Below are positions 15,434 through 27,012 of a stretch of 64,000 bases of DNA, piece after piece. Location: the NCBI RefSeq assembly GCF_030698175.1, contig NZ_JAUYNT010000006.1, positions 124,001-188,000 on the forward strand. Direction: 5' to 3'. Origin of the DNA: Pseudomonas sp. GTDB taxonomy: Bacteria; Pseudomonadota; Gammaproteobacteria; Pseudomonadales; Pseudomonadaceae. The notes below the pieces were generated by a model, which made no database searches, was not told the origin of the DNA, and worked only from the letters and a program-made list of their open reading frames with translations. The position numbers and the translations under genes are program-made. The first letter of the stretch is position 1. Each line of letters begins with the position of its first letter.

Positions 15434-18040
15434 TCAACGCTTGCCTTCAACCTTCCAAGCACCGTTGCTGAAGAAGGCGCGCCAGCCCGTCGGCTTGCCT
15501 TCCACTTCCGTCTGCACGTATTGCTCACGGGTTTTACGGCTGTACCTAATGATCGCTGGGTGGCCATCCGGGTCTTTTTTCGGCGCATCGCACAGATAGT
15601 GGTGCTTAGGGTCGATTTCGGACTTGTGGGGGATGATCTCGATCACCAGCGGCGCGCGGGTCTCACGGTTTTTCGGGAACTGGCTAGCCGCCAAGAACAT
15701 CCCCGCCGCGCCATCGCGCAACACATAGGTGTCATTGACTTTCTCGCACTTCAGTTCCGGCATTTTCACCGGATCCATCTTCGGCGGTGCGGCCTCACCA
15801 CTTTTCATCAGTTTGCGGGTGTTCTTGCACTCGCTGTTGGTGCAACCGAAGAACTTGCCGAAACGACCGGTTTTCAGCTGCATCTGGCTGCCACACTTGT
15901 CGCAATCCAGGCTCGGGCCTTCATAGCCCTTGATCCGGTACTGGCCATTCTCAATCTCGTAGCCCGTGCAGTCTGGGTTGTTGCCACAGATATGCAGTTT
16001 GCGCGTCTCATCCAGCAGGTAGGCATCCATCGCCGTGCTGCACTTAGGGCAGCGATGCTTGCCGAGCAATACCAAGGATTCCGACTCGCCTTCGTCGTCG
16101 GCGGCAATTTCATCGCCGGCCACCAGATTCAAGGTCTCCTTACAGCGCTCCTTAGGCGGCAAGCTGTAACCGGAGCAGCCGAGGAATACGCCGGTGGAGG
16201 CGGTACGAATCATCATCGGCCGCGCACAAACGCGGCAGGCAATATCGGTTGGGGTCGGCAAGTTGGCGCGCATGCCGGTATCGCCCTCGGCCGCTACTTC
16301 GAGCTTTTTCTTGAAGTCGCCATAGAACTCATCCAGCACGTTTTTCCAGTCACGCCCGCCCTGAGCGACGTCATCCAGATGCTCTTCCATGCCGGCGGTA
16401 AAGCCGTAGTCCATCAGATTGGAGAAACTTTCGCTGAGGCGCTCGGTGACTATGTCGCCCATCTTCTCCGAGTAGAAACGCCGGTTATGCAGAGCAACGT
16501 AACCGCGATCTTGAATAGTCGAAATGATGGCCGCGTAAGTCGAAGGGCGACCGATGCCACGCTTCTCCATCTCTTTAACCAGGCTGGCTTCAGAGAAGCG
16601 CGCCGGTGGCTTGGTGAAGTGCTGGCAAGGATCAAGCTTGATCAGCTTCAGCGTTTCGCCTTTGAGCATGTCGGGCAGCACATCGTCATCACCAGGCTTG
16701 CTGACTTGCGGCAAGGCACGGGTATAACCGTCGAACTTCAGAATACGGCCCTTGGCGCGCAACTCGAAGGTGCCCGCAGCAACGCTGACGGTAGTCGACA
16801 GGTATTCGGCGGGCGGCATCTGGCAGGCCACAAACTGGCGCCAGATCAGCTCATACAACCGCTCGGCATCGCGTTCCATGCCGGTTAGCTGGGTCGGTTT
16901 TAAATTCACATCGGAAGGACGAATAGCTTCGTGCGCTTCCTGAGCGCCAGCCTTGCTCGAATACACCAAGGGCGCAGCCGGCAGATATTGTTTGCCGTAC
17001 TCGGTCTCAATAAAGCCACGCACCATCTCCACCGCATCGGCCGAGAGATTGGTCGAATCGGTACGCATATAGGTGATGTAGCCGGCCTCATACAAGCGCT
17101 GCGCCATCATCATGGTCTTCTTCACACCAAAGCCCAGACGAGTGCTGCCCGCCTGTTGCAGGGTGGAGGTAATAAACGGCGCGCTGGGCTTGCTGCTGGT
17201 GGGCTTGTCTTCGCGCTTAGCGATGCTGTAGCTGGCGGCTTTGAGCTTCTCCAGCGCGGCCATGGCCTGAGCTTCATTCAGCGGCTTGAAGGCTTCGCCG
17301 TTTTCGCGGGCCACTTCAAAGCGCACATTGGCGCCTTTGACGGTGCCGAGGTCGGCATTAATATCCCAATATTCTTCGGGGTTGAAGGCGCGAATCTCGC
17401 GCTCACGCTCAACCACCAACTTGACCGCAACCGACTGCACCCGACCAGCTGACAGGCCACGGGCGATCTTCGCCCACAACAGTGGCGAGACCATGTAACC
17501 CACTACGCGATCGAGAAAGCGTCGCGCCTGCTGGGCATTGACTCGATTGATATCGAGTTCGCCGGGCTTGGAAAAGGCTTCTTTGATGGCTTTTTCGGTG
17601 ATTTCGTTAAACACCACGCGTTTATAGCGGCTGTCGTCCCCACCTATGGCCTCGCGCAGGTGCCAGGCAATCGCCTCCCCCTCGCGGTCCAAGTCGGTTG
17701 CGAGATAGATGGTGTCGGCATCTTTGGCTAAACGCCGCAGCTCTTCGACGACCTTCTCTTTACCGGGCAGAATCTCGTAATGAGCCTTCCAACCATGCTC
17801 AGGATCAACCCCCATACGCGCGACCAACTGGCGCTTGGATTTCTCCTTGGCCGTCAGCACGGGCGCGTCAGCTGCGGCCTTACCGCGCTTGACTGGCTCT
17901 TTGGCAGCACTTGCCGAACCGCTGGTAGGCAGGTCTCGGATGTGGCCGATACTCGACTTCACCACGTACTGGTTACCCAAATACTTGTTGATGGTCTTGG
18001 CCTTGGCCGGGGATTCCACGATTACCAGCGATTTGCCCAT
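15434..18040 (-). CDS. topA: DNA topoisomerase I
   Basis: Relaxes negative supercoils by cutting one strand. The 868-residue protein begins [20 protein letters not shown], the Toprim domain; [13 protein letters not shown] carries its acidic motif. The active-site tyrosine is in [13 protein letters not shown]. The C-terminal third has zinc-finger modules ([25 protein letters not shown] with C-x-n-C partners) and a basic end ([12 protein letters not shown]). The start at 18040 was chosen over a frame 19 residues longer because the family starts [11 protein letters not shown]. It is transcribed away from the DUF1653 gene located 115 bases upstream. Confidence 0.97.
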   Translation of the reverse strand: MGKSLVIVESPAKAKTINKYLGNQYVVKSSIGHIRDLPTSGSASAAKEPVKRGKAAADAPVLTAKEKSKRQLVARMGVDPEHGWKAHYEILPGKEKVVEELRRLAKDADTIYLATDLDREGEAIAWHLREAIGGDDSRYKRVVFNEITEKAIKEAFSKPGELDINRVNAQQARRFLDRVVGYMVSPLLWAKIARGLSAGRVQSVAVKLVVEREREIRAFNPEEYWDINADLGTVKGANVRFEVARENGEAFKPLNEAQAMAALEKLKAASYSIAKREDKPTSSKPSAPFITSTLQQAGSTRLGFGVKKTMMMAQRLYEAGYITYMRTDSTNLSADAVEMVRGFIETEYGKQYLPAAPLVYSSKAGAQEAHEAIRPSDVNLKPTQLTGMERDAERLYELIWRQFVACQMPPAEYLSTTVSVAAGTFELRAKGRILKFDGYTRALPQVSKPGDDDVLPDMLKGETLKLIKLDPCQHFTKPPARFSEASLVKEMEKRGIGRPSTYAAIISTIQDRGYVALHNRRFYSEKMGDIVTERLSESFSNLMDYGFTAGMEEHLDDVAQGGRDWKNVLDEFYGDFKKKLEVAAEGDTGMRANLPTPTDIACRVCARPMMIRTASTGVFLGCSGYSLPPKERCKETLNLVAGDEIAADDEGESESLVLLGKHRCPKCSTAMDAYLLDETRKLHICGNNPDCTGYEIENGQYRIKGYEGPSLDCDKCGSQMQLKTGRFGKFFGCTNSECKNTRKLMKSGEAAPPKMDPVKMPELKCEKVNDTYVLRDGAAGMFLAASQFPKNRETRAPLVIEIIPHKSEIDPKHHYLCDAPKKDPDGHPAIIRYSRKTREQYVQTEVEGKPTGWRAFFSNGAWKVEGKR

Positions 18041-18154
18041 GGATCGGAAAGTTCCTGAATTCAGAGAAGAAAAAGCACGAGGCGGCTTATACGGCACCGC
18101 TATATATAGTGGCCATAGAGCTCAGGTCAAGCGCAGTAACTGCGCAGCCTAAGC

Positions 18155-18391
18155 TTAAGGGCTGGAATAGGTCGACTCTTCAGCCGTAATCAAAGCAAAA
18201 CGCGGGACCGCTTGGCCATTCACCTCGACCACTTCGGTGAACATGCTCAAGGGTCTAACCCAGTGGCCGTAATCGCCATAGAGGGTCTGGTAAACCACCA
18301 TCCACTCTTCGGTTTCACTGTGCCGAGCCAAACCAAACACCCGATACTCCGGGCCTTTGTAATGGCGATAGATGCCTGGTTGAATAAACAT
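18155..18391 (-). CDS. DUF1653 domain protein
   Basis: The 78-residue product starts MFIQPGIYRHYKGPEYRVFG and contains the DUF1653 core: YRHYKGPEYRVFGLARHSET, VVYQTLYGDYGHWVRP and LSMFTEVV. The family is small and beta-rich with unknown role. I selected ATG at 18391 instead of a GTG six bases upstream because AGGAG sits seven bases before it. The gene lies between topA and fadA, all on the minus strand; the terminator at 18432-18450 separates it from fadBA. Confidence 0.88.
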   Translation of the reverse strand: MFIQPGIYRHYKGPEYRVFGLARHSETEEWMVVYQTLYGDYGHWVRPLSMFTEVVEVNGQAVPRFALITAEESTYSSP

Positions 18392-18431
18392 CGCCACGCT
18401 CCTAAAAATAATTAACCCAGAAAAACAAAAA

Positions 18432-18450
18432 CCGGGGCACTAGGCCCCGG
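18432..18450 (-). terminator. Terminator of the fadBA operon
   Basis: CCGGGGC-ACTAG-GCCCCGG forms a seven-base-pair GC stem; on the minus strand it is followed by TTTTTGTTTTT. It starts 18 bases after the fadA stop. Confidence 0.9.
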
Positions 18451-18468
18451 CTTTACCCTAACGAACGC

Positions 18469-19674
<1,206 letters not shown>

Positions 19675-21822
19675 TTAACCGAAAAACTTCTGGCCGTTTT
19701 TAGCCATTTCACGCAGTTTTTCAGTCGGGAAGTACAACGCACCCAGGTCGGCATATTTGTCGGCCAGGGCTACGAATTCGGCTACACCGATGCTATCGAC
19801 GTAACGCAACGCACCACCACGGAACGGCGGGAAGCCAATGCCGTAGATCAGACCCATATCGGCCTCAGCTGCGGTATCAACGATGCCGTCTTCCAAGCAA
19901 CGAATGGTTTCCAGGCAGAGAGGAATCATCATCCAATTGATGATGTCTTCATCGGTGACTTCACGCTGCTCGTAAATCACTGGCTTGAGCACTTCGAGAG
20001 CAACCGGATCGGCAACTTTGACTTGCTTGCCGCGCTTGTCCATCTCGTAAGCGTAGAAACCTTTGCCGTTCTTCTGACCCAGGCGATCGGCTTCGTACAG
20101 TGCATCGACTGCCGAACGACGATCATCTTTCATGCGATCAGGGAAGCCTTCAGCCATGACGTCACGACCGTGGTGACCGGTGTCGATGCCGACCACGTCC
20201 ATCAGGTATGCCGGGCCCATAGGCCAGCCGAATTTTTCCATTACTTTGTCGATACGGACGAAGTCCACACCGGCGCTGACCAACTTGGCGAAACCACCGA
20301 AGTACGGGAACAGTACGCGGTTGACCAGGAAGCCTGGGCAATCGTTAACCACGACCGGGGTTTTACCCATTTTCTTGGCGTAGGCAACGGTAGTTGCAAC
20401 GGCCACTTCGCTGGACTTCTCGCCACGAATCACTTCAACCAGCGGCATCATGTGCACCGGGTTAAAGAAGTGCATACCGCAGAAGTTTTCCGGACGCTTA
20501 AGGGCCTGAGCCAGCAAGCTGATGGAAATGGTCGAGGTATTGGAGGTCAGGATCGCGTCTTCACGAACGTAACCTTCCACTTCAGCCAGCACGATCTGCT
20601 TAACTTTCGGGTTTTCAACCACGGCCTCAACCACGATATCGACGTTACCGAAGTCACCGTACGACATGGTTGGACGAATAGCATTCAGCGCTTGAGCCAT
20701 CTTATCAGCGGTCAAACGACCCTTGGCAACACGACCACTGAGCAGCTTACTGGCCTCGTTCAAGCCCAGCTGGATACCCTCTTCACGGATATCCTTCATC
20801 ATGATCGGCGTGCCTTTAGACGCCGACTGATAGGCAATACCACCACCCATGATGCCAGCGCCGAGAACGGCGGCCAGTTTCACTTCTTTAGCGATAGCGT
20901 CGTAGTCTTTGGCTTTTTTCTTCAATTCCTGATCGTTCAGGAACAGACCAATCAAGCTCGCCGCAACCGAAGTTTTGGCCAGCTTAACAAAGCCGGCAGC
21001 TTCCACTTCCAGCGCTTTGTCACGGCCAAGATTGGCCGCTTTTTGAATGGTTTTGATCGCTTCAACCGGCGCCGGATAGTTCGGGCCCGCTTGACCGGCA
21101 ACGAAACCTTTAGCGGTTTCGAACGCCATCATTTGCTCAATAGCGTTGAGCTTGATTTTTTCCAGCTTTGGCTGACGCTTGGCCATGAAGTCCAGCTCGC
21201 CAGAAATAGCGCGCTTAACCAGGTCCAAAGCGGCTTCCAGCAGTTTGGCCGGGGCCACAACTGCATCCACTGCGCCGACTTTCAGGGCAGCATCGGCTTT
21301 GTTTTCTTTACCGGAGGCAATCCACTCGATGGCGTTATCGGTACCGATAACCCGCGGCAGACGCACAGTGCCGCCAAAACCTGGGTAGATGCCCAGTTTA
21401 ACTTCTGGCAGACCAATCACGGCCTTTTCGGACATGACACGGTAGTCAGCCGCCAAGCACATTTCAAAACCACCGCCGAGAGCGATGCCATTGATGGCCA
21501 CAACGGTCGGAACACCAAGATCTTCGAAATCGCTGAAGATTTTGTTGGCTTCCAGATTACCGGCAACCAGCTCTTCTTCAGGCAGCTTGAAGCTATCGAC
21601 GAACTCAGCAATGTCGGCGCCGACGATAAATACGTCTTTGCCACTGCTAACGACTACGCCTTTGATCGATCCATCGGCCTTGATGGCGTCTACCGCCTGA
21701 CGCAGATCGGTCAGGGTTAGACGGTTGAACTTGTTGACGGACTCACCCTTGAGGTCGAAATTCAATTCGACGATGCCACTCTCAAGAGCCTTAACCGTGA
21801 TGGCTTTACCTTCGTAAATCAT
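19675..21822 (-). CDS. fadB: Multifunctional fatty-acid oxidation complex alpha subunit
   Basis: The 715-residue protein joins enoyl-CoA hydratase/isomerase and 3-hydroxyacyl-CoA dehydrogenase. The crotonase part carries the two catalytic glutamates E120 (GGGFEMCLA) and E140 ([15 protein letters not shown]). The dehydrogenase part has the NAD motif [13 protein letters not shown] and the catalytic [17 protein letters not shown] at 21822 was chosen over TTG one codon before because GGAG lies eight bases upstream of the ATG and the P. aeruginosa protein starts MIYQGKAI. First gene of the fadBA operon. Confidence 0.97.
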   Translation of the reverse strand: MIYEGKAITVKALESGIVELNFDLKGESVNKFNRLTLTDLRQAVDAIKADGSIKGVVVSSGKDVFIVGADIAEFVDSFKLPEEELVAGNLEANKIFSDFEDLGVPTVVAINGIALGGGFEMCLAADYRVMSEKAVIGLPEVKLGIYPGFGGTVRLPRVIGTDNAIEWIASGKENKADAALKVGAVDAVVAPAKLLEAALDLVKRAISGELDFMAKRQPKLEKIKLNAIEQMMAFETAKGFVAGQAGPNYPAPVEAIKTIQKAANLGRDKALEVEAAGFVKLAKTSVAASLIGLFLNDQELKKKAKDYDAIAKEVKLAAVLGAGIMGGGIAYQSASKGTPIMMKDIREEGIQLGLNEASKLLSGRVAKGRLTADKMAQALNAIRPTMSYGDFGNVDIVVEAVVENPKVKQIVLAEVEGYVREDAILTSNTSTISISLLAQALKRPENFCGMHFFNPVHMMPLVEVIRGEKSSEVAVATTVAYAKKMGKTPVVVNDCPGFLVNRVLFPYFGGFAKLVSAGVDFVRIDKVMEKFGWPMGPAYLMDVVGIDTGHHGRDVMAEGFPDRMKDDRRSAVDALYEADRLGQKNGKGFYAYEMDKRGKQVKVADPVALEVLKPVIYEQREVTDEDIINWMMIPLCLETIRCLEDGIVDTAAEADMGLIYGIGFPPFRGGALRYVDSIGVAEFVALADKYADLGALYFPTEKLREMAKNGQKFFG

Positions 21823-22285
21823 CAACTGATCTCCACGGTATGGAAGCTAAACAGTACACATCGGACGCCGAAGCCAGACTAACCCACGGCAGAGCCGTCG
21901 AGGATAGTCCAATTTGCCCAGCTCACCCACCGACGCGATATTCGTGTGTAATCCTGTGTGGCCCAAGGCAAACACAAAATTCATACGCCCGTTTGATTTG
22001 GGTGCGCACACCTTCATAGAAAAGCTCGCAGTTGTCAATTACGCAGCAAAATTCTTCGACCCATTACCCCTCGACTTAAGCGCAAAAACTGAGTTTCAGG
22101 GCACTCTGGACAGCACCGATAAGCGGGCTAAATAGCCCTCCACTAGCGTGACTACCCAGTCAAATACCGCGAACTTGCGCACGTCTAGCCAAATCAAGCG
22201 GCGGCAGGTAGAGTCGCAGCAGCACAAGCGCGCGGGCTTGTTTGTGACAAAACAACAACAAACTAGAACCCTTCGGAGTTACACC
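21823..22285. other. Divergent intergenic region upstream of fadB
   Basis: About 460 bases between fadB (minus) and the next plus-strand gene. A small plus frame at 21914-22135 has no ribosome binding site and no recognisable product, so it is not called. The only fatty-acid-type box hint is a GTTTGATTTG segment near 21993; it lacks the second half of a PsrA site. The ribosome binding site GGAG for the gene at 22286 ends the region. Confidence 0.5.
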
Positions 22286-23113
22286 ATGTCGAGCCGTAGT
22301 CTGCTTGCCGTTTCGCTGAGCGCTTTGCTCGCCTTTAGCTTCTCCTCTTTAGCTTACAGCGCCAACGTCAGCAATGAGTCTGAAGAGCTACTGAAGCTCC
22401 ATCAGCTACGCCTTGCAGCGCAAAAAAGCCTCGGCGACTTTTATATGCTTAATGCCATGGAGGGTGATCTACGTTACGCACGCCTGATCAAGGAATCCCT
22501 GCAAACCGGCCATACGCTGCTGGAAAAAATCAAAACCATGCCCGGCGAGGGCTCAAAAGCCTTACTGGCACAGCTTGAGCAGCAGTGGAGCGGCTATGAG
22601 AGCGAACTCAACTCGCTCACCGACACCCTCAAAACCCAGGGCTATACCGATCTACAGCCAGTCGCCGACCTTGCCAATCGCAGCCAACAACTGCTGGCCC
22701 TAAGCACTGAGCTGTACAGCAAGATTCAGCAGGAGAGCGGCAGCAACGTGCCGGCGCTGACGCAGCTAAGCCGCGATGAAAGCTTGCTGATGCAAAGTAT
22801 TGCGGTCGACTACGCCTCGCGCAGCGCCTCGATTGGCGGCACTTTTATTGGCGGCAGCGATAAAAACAGTAAAAGTATTGATGCGCTGTCCAGCGATTTT
22901 GCCAGCAGCCTAAACAAGCTCGAACAGGCGCCACAAAACACCGCCGAGACCCGCCAAGCCGTTGCGGCCATCGCGGTCAAATGGCGCTATATCGAAAAGT
23001 CGCTAAAGAACTACAACGAAAAAAGCGTGCCGTTTCTGGTCAACAAATATTCCAACAGCATCACCGATGGACTGGAAGCGCTTTCCGCCCAGTACGCGGC
23101 GAAAAAGCTCTAA
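22286..23113 (+). CDS. Exported helical protein of unknown function (PA3015-like)
   Basis: The 275-residue product starts MSSRSLLAVSLSALLAFSFS, a signal peptide ending near LAYSA. The rest is strongly helical with many charged and leucine residues (EELLKLHQLRLAAQKSLGDF; LLEKIKTMPGEGSKALLAQL), suggestive of a periplasmic helical bundle. The segment around residues 40-150 slightly recalls type IV pilus sensor (PilJ-type) domains, which I cannot confirm. ATG at 22286 is preceded by GGAG at seven bases; the longer frame from 22148 has no support. The next gene is convergent. Confidence 0.75.
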   Translation: MSSRSLLAVSLSALLAFSFSSLAYSANVSNESEELLKLHQLRLAAQKSLGDFYMLNAMEGDLRYARLIKESLQTGHTLLEKIKTMPGEGSKALLAQLEQQWSGYESELNSLTDTLKTQGYTDLQPVADLANRSQQLLALSTELYSKIQQESGSNVPALTQLSRDESLLMQSIAVDYASRSASIGGTFIGGSDKNSKSIDALSSDFASSLNKLEQAPQNTAETRQAVAAIAVKWRYIEKSLKNYNEKSVPFLVNKYSNSITDGLEALSAQYAAKKL

Positions 23114-23144
23114 GCCCACCGCAGTCTTATCAGCAACACAGTCT

Positions 23145-23163
23145 GCCCGGCGTTGCGCCGGGC
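23145..23163. terminator. GC hairpin between convergent genes
   Basis: GCCCGGCG-TTG-CGCCGGGC is a perfect eight-base-pair stem located between two convergent genes. There is no T-run on either side, so if it terminates transcription it does so weakly. Confidence 0.5.
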
Positions 23164-23171
23164 TAATCCTG

Positions 23172-23609
23172 TTAAGCCAGCACATCCAGCGCTGCGACAA
23201 TATTCTCCAGCGCTTGCGGCTCTGCCCCCTCGCCCCAAAACACCGAAATCATCTGCTTACCCGCCTCGACTTTGTACACATCGCTGGGTAAACGCGCCAA
23301 CTGCTCAAGCACGCGCTCGTCAACGCAAGGCTCTTGCCACTGATTTAGCCACTGCCCGGCACCCGCTTGCCAATAGCACCACTGATCGTCATTGCCACGG
23401 CGACGGCCCCGATGATATTGCGGACAACGGCTCGGCGGTTCTTTGGGCAGCCAGTGCGGCCAGGTCTCACTCGCCAACTGCATCCCCAGGCCCATGCCTC
23501 GCGCCGCCATACGCCGAGCCATTTGCCGACTCTGACGCGGCGAAGGGCGCAGCCAAGCCAAGGGGCTCAGCGCGACACCGATCAATAGTGCGACTATCCA
23601 AAAACTCAT
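23172..23609 (-). CDS. Membrane-anchored hypothetical protein (PA3016-like)
   Basis: The 145-residue protein starts MSFWIVALLIGVALSPLAWL, a single membrane anchor, then a very basic patch (RPSPRQSRQMARRMAARGMG) and a C-terminal globular part rich in tryptophan (DDQWCYWQAGAGQWLNQWQE) that ends EALENIVAALDVLA-like. I know no function. The start at 23609 was chosen since the extra four residues of the longer frame are not supported. The gene is conserved between the exported helical protein and uspA in Pseudomonas. Confidence 0.75.
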   Translation of the reverse strand: MSFWIVALLIGVALSPLAWLRPSPRQSRQMARRMAARGMGLGMQLASETWPHWLPKEPPSRCPQYHRGRRRGNDDQWCYWQAGAGQWLNQWQEPCVDERVLEQLARLPSDVYKVEAGKQMISVFWGEGAEPQALENIVAALDVLA

Positions 23610-23683
23610 AATGACTCTCAAAAGCTAAAGGCTGACAAAAGCGCCATACTGACAAATACGTCCCCACGCAGCAGGAGTTAGTC

Positions 23684-24124
23684 ATGTCCTATACCCATAT
23701 TTTGGTTGCCATCGATCTAACCGCCGAATGCCACCCCGTTATCTTGCGTGCACAAACGCTGGCTAACAGCAGTAATGCCAAGCTATCGCTGATCAATGTT
23801 GTCGAACCTATGGCGATGGCATTTGCCGGCGACGTACCCATGGATCTATCCATGCTGCAACAGCAGCAGTTTGAGCAAGCCCGCGAACGAGTGGATAGCT
23901 TCGCAAAAGCCTATCCAGAACTCAGCCCAGAGCAATGTCACTTAATCTATGGTCAGCCGCGCCAGGAAATCCACCGCCTGGCCAAAGAGCAAGGCTGCGA
24001 CCTGATCGTAGTCGGCAGCCATGGTCGACACGGCCTGGCCTTATTGCTAGGTTCAACCGCCAATGATGTATTGCACGGCGCGCCTTGCGACGTGCTGGCG
24101 GTGCGGCTTAAACAGCCCGCATAA
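23684..24124 (+). CDS. uspA: Universal stress protein A family
   Basis: The 146-residue product begins MSYTHILVAIDLTAECHPVI and has the UspA nucleotide-binding signature VVGSHGRHGLALLLGSTAND followed by VLHGAPCDVLAVR. UspA-type proteins respond to growth arrest and anaerobiosis in Pseudomonas. AGGAG lies six bases before ATG. It is divergent from the membrane-anchored gene and is followed by a long inverted repeat (24129-24167). Confidence 0.93.
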   Translation: MSYTHILVAIDLTAECHPVILRAQTLANSSNAKLSLINVVEPMAMAFAGDVPMDLSMLQQQQFEQARERVDSFAKAYPELSPEQCHLIYGQPRQEIHRLAKEQGCDLIVVGSHGRHGLALLLGSTANDVLHGAPCDVLAVRLKQPA

Positions 24125-24128
24125 GCAA

Positions 24129-24167
24129 ACGGCTCTAACGATGCTTTAAGCGCACCGCTAGAGCCGT
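24129..24167. terminator. Stem-loop after uspA
   Basis: ACGGCTCTA (24129-24137) and TAGAGCCGT (24159-24167) form a nine-base-pair stem with a 21-base loop just after the uspA stop. No T-run follows, so termination is likely but not certain. Confidence 0.5.
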
Positions 24168-24208
24168 CATTGCACAGTCGCCGGGAAGCCTTAGCGACTC
24201 ACTGCCGT

Positions 24209-24895
24209 TCAGCCCAAGACATCTCCGGAGCTCATGACCAGCGGCCGGATTTTTTGCAATTGGGTTTGCAGTGAGTAAGTCATGCTCGACGACATGGAGA
24301 AGAACGTCAGGAACGCCTTCAGATTCGAGTCACCTTCGCAGGTGTCATGAATACGCTGCCAGAACGCCTGATTGACCAGTTGTAGCTGCTGAAACTGGCT
24401 GACCAAACCCTTCAACTCCCAGTCCGCCGGACGGCCTTCGCGAAAGTTGAAGTATTGCTGGGTCAGGTACAGCGACACCGAGCGCAGGGCGAATTCCTGA
24501 TTGCTGGCAAACGGCAAATGATTCTGCGCCATTGGCTTCAAGCGTCCCAGTATCGGGCAGGCGCTGGTGGCCATGATCACCCCCAGCAGCGAGCGCAAGC
24601 CCTCCTCCAGCCCGACCAATTTGGTGTACTCACGCTCAGGTGTACGCACCCAAACCAGCGCCTTTTTAAACGCGGGCAGACCGTGAAAGTCGCCAATCAC
24701 CTGATGCAAATCGACCGCCGCCGGACAATGGCTGAAATCATTTTTGCTTAACGGGCAGTTGCTGCACTGCTGATGTTCCAGCCGCGTCCACTTCGGCGCC
24801 GCGTTTGCGGCGTCTTGGTCGTATTCGCGGTCCAGTTCAATCCGGTAACTGAACTCGTGGGCGTCATCCAGGGTGACGCGGTACTCAATAGCCAT
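24209..24895 (-). CDS. DUF6901-type protein (PA3018-like) with cysteine cluster
   Basis: The 228-residue product starts MAIEYRVTLDDAHEFSYRIE. A cysteine set near the N-terminus, HQQCSNCPLSKNDFSHCPAA (three cysteines within 14 residues), looks like a metal or iron-sulphur site. The rest is helical (EEGLRSLLGVIMATSACPIL; LVNQAFWQRIHDTC). I recall the family as DUF6901. It lies 20 bases downstream of uup on the same strand, so it may be the second gene of that operon. Function is not established. Confidence 0.78.
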   Translation of the reverse strand: MAIEYRVTLDDAHEFSYRIELDREYDQDAANAAPKWTRLEHQQCSNCPLSKNDFSHCPAAVDLHQVIGDFHGLPAFKKALVWVRTPEREYTKLVGLEEGLRSLLGVIMATSACPILGRLKPMAQNHLPFASNQEFALRSVSLYLTQQYFNFREGRPADWELKGLVSQFQQLQLVNQAFWQRIHDTCEGDSNLKAFLTFFSMSSSMTYSLQTQLQKIRPLVMSSGDVLG

Positions 24896-24915
24896 TGCGC
24901 TCTCCAGCAGACAAT

Positions 24916-26820
24916 TTAAGCGTCCAGTTCGGCCCAGCGTTCCAACAGGCCATCCATCTCCTGCTGCAAGCTTTCCAGGCTCGCCAACACCGCACTGGTC
25001 TCAGCCGCCGGACGCTGATAGAAGGTCGAGGCGGCAATTTCAGCCTGCACCGCCGCCATCTTCTGCTCCAGCGCATCGATCTGCAGTGGAATAGCCTCTA
25101 ACTCGCGCTGCAACTTATAACTTAGCTTCTTCTTCGCTGTGACCACAGGCGTGCTCGCTACCGCAGGAACCACGGCCGTGGCCAGCGCAGCTTTACCCGA
25201 CTTGCTCTCACCAACGCCCAGCAGACGCGGTGAGCCGCCTTGACGCAGCCAATCCTGATAACCACCGACGTACTCGCGAACCAGGCCTTCACCTTCAAAC
25301 ACCAGGGTGCTGGTCACCACGTTATCGAGAAATGCCCGGTCGTGACTGACCATCAATACCGTGCCCTGGAAGGTTTGCAGCACTTCTTCCAGCAACTCGA
25401 GGGTTTCTACGTCCAGATCGTTGGTCGGTTCGTCCAGCACCAGCAAGTTGGCTGGTTTGCTAAACAGCTTAGCCAGCAACAGGCGTGCACGTTCGCCACC
25501 GGACAGGGCTTTAACCGGCGTACGGGCACGCTGCGGACTGAACAGGAAGTCGCCCAGATAGCTCAGTACATGCCGGCTTTGGCCGTCGATCATAATAAAG
25601 TCGCGGCCTTCGGCGACGTTATCGATAACGGTTTTTTCCAGATCCAGTTGATGGCGCAGCTGATCGAAATAGGCCACTTCCAGACGGGTGCCGACATCGA
25701 CACTGCCGTTGGTGGGCTGCAAATCGCCCAGCAGCAATTTGAGCAGGGTGGTCTTGCCGGTGCCGTTGGCGCCGAGCAAGCCGATGCGGTCGGAGCGCTG
25801 CAAGACCATCGAGAAATCTTTGATCAGCGCCGGGCCACCTGCGTGGGCGAAGGTGACGTTATCGACCACCATCACCTGCTTGCCGGACTTCTCCGAGGTG
25901 TCCAGCTGAATATTGGCCGCGCCAACCCGCTCACGGCGCTCGCTGCGCTCGTTACGCAGGGCTTTCAGGGCGCGTACGCGACCTTCGTTACGGGTGCGGC
26001 GGGCTTTGATGCCCTGGCGAATCCACACTTCTTCTTGGGCCAGCTTTTTGTCGAACAGCGCGTTAGCAGTCTCTTCGGCAGCCAGAGTGGCCTCTTTGTG
26101 CACCAGGAAGCTGGCGTAGTCACCGTTCCAGTCGATCAGGCCGCCACGATCCAGTTCGAGGATGCGGGTCGCCAGGCTCTGCAAGAAGGCCCGGTCGTGG
26201 GTGATAAACACCACGGCGCCGGGAAAGCCCAGCAAGGCCTCTTCCAGCCAAGCGATGGCGCCGATATCCAGGTGGTTGGTCGGCTCATCGAGCAGCAGCA
26301 AGTCCGGTTCAGAAACCAGCGCCTGGGCCAGCAATACCCGCCGGCGCCAGCCACCGGACAGCTCGGCCAGGGTCTTGTCGGCCGGCAATTGCAGGCGGCT
26401 CAGGGTGCTGTCCACCAGTTGCTGCAGGCGCCAGCCATCACGGGCTTCGAGGTCCTGCTGCACATGCATCAGCTTGTCCAGATCGGCATCGGTGTGAATG
26501 TTTTGGCTCAGGTGATGGTATTCGGCGAGCAAGGCGCCGACACCGTCCAGGCCTTCGGCGACCACGTCGAACACCGTCCGCTCGTCGGCGAGCGGCAATT
26601 CTTGCGGCAATTCCCCGATTTTCAGACCCGGCGCACGCCAGACGCTGCCGTCATCGGGCAATTGCACGCCCTTAACCAGGCGCAGCATGCTCGACTTGCC
26701 GGTGCCGTTACGGCCAATGATGCACACCCGCTCGCCACGCGCGATCTGCCACGAGACCTTATCTAGCAGCGGCATAGCGCCGAAGGCCAGGGACACATCG
26801 GTGAACTTGAGCAGGGTCAT
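24916..26820 (-). CDS. uup: ABC-F family ATPase Uup
   Basis: A cytosolic protein with two ATP-binding cassettes and no membrane part. The first cassette has GRNGTGKSS, LSGGWRRRVLLAQ and LLLDEPTNHLD; the second has GANGTGKTT, LSGGERARLLLAK and LVLDEPTNDLD. Between them is the basic ABC-F linker (AEETANALFDKKLAQEEVWI), and the C-terminus is a coiled coil (YKLQRELEAIPLQIDALEQK). Uup acts on ribosomes and branched DNA and affects transposon excision in E. coli. The 634-residue length fits; the start at 26820 was chosen as the first Met before the conserved TLLKFTDVSLAFG. Confidence 0.95.
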   Translation of the reverse strand: MTLLKFTDVSLAFGAMPLLDKVSWQIARGERVCIIGRNGTGKSSMLRLVKGVQLPDDGSVWRAPGLKIGELPQELPLADERTVFDVVAEGLDGVGALLAEYHHLSQNIHTDADLDKLMHVQQDLEARDGWRLQQLVDSTLSRLQLPADKTLAELSGGWRRRVLLAQALVSEPDLLLLDEPTNHLDIGAIAWLEEALLGFPGAVVFITHDRAFLQSLATRILELDRGGLIDWNGDYASFLVHKEATLAAEETANALFDKKLAQEEVWIRQGIKARRTRNEGRVRALKALRNERSERRERVGAANIQLDTSEKSGKQVMVVDNVTFAHAGGPALIKDFSMVLQRSDRIGLLGANGTGKTTLLKLLLGDLQPTNGSVDVGTRLEVAYFDQLRHQLDLEKTVIDNVAEGRDFIMIDGQSRHVLSYLGDFLFSPQRARTPVKALSGGERARLLLAKLFSKPANLLVLDEPTNDLDVETLELLEEVLQTFQGTVLMVSHDRAFLDNVVTSTLVFEGEGLVREYVGGYQDWLRQGGSPRLLGVGESKSGKAALATAVVPAVASTPVVTAKKKLSYKLQRELEAIPLQIDALEQKMAAVQAEIAASTFYQRPAAETSAVLASLESLQQEMDGLLERWAELDA

Positions 26821-27012
26821 GAGCTTCTCCAAAAACAGGGCGCGCATTCTACCTGAGTTACCGGCCGGGGAAGCGCTGCATTTTTGTCGCAACCCGGCAA
26901 CAACCGCCGCAAGCCGTTCTCCTGCCGCCGGCAAAAGGCTAAGCTAGCGCTCTAAATAACGGCATTGCGTGACGCTACTGCCGATAATCTTGATTTTTAC
27001 AGCGGAATTGTC

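Noticed and set aside
15521..16888. Plus-strand frame of 455 codons opposite topA
   Set aside because: Antisense shadow of topA zinc-finger and linker parts; no family signature.
21914..22135. Small plus-strand frame upstream of the exported helical protein
   Set aside because: No ribosome binding site, no recognisable product and unusual composition; treated as non-coding.
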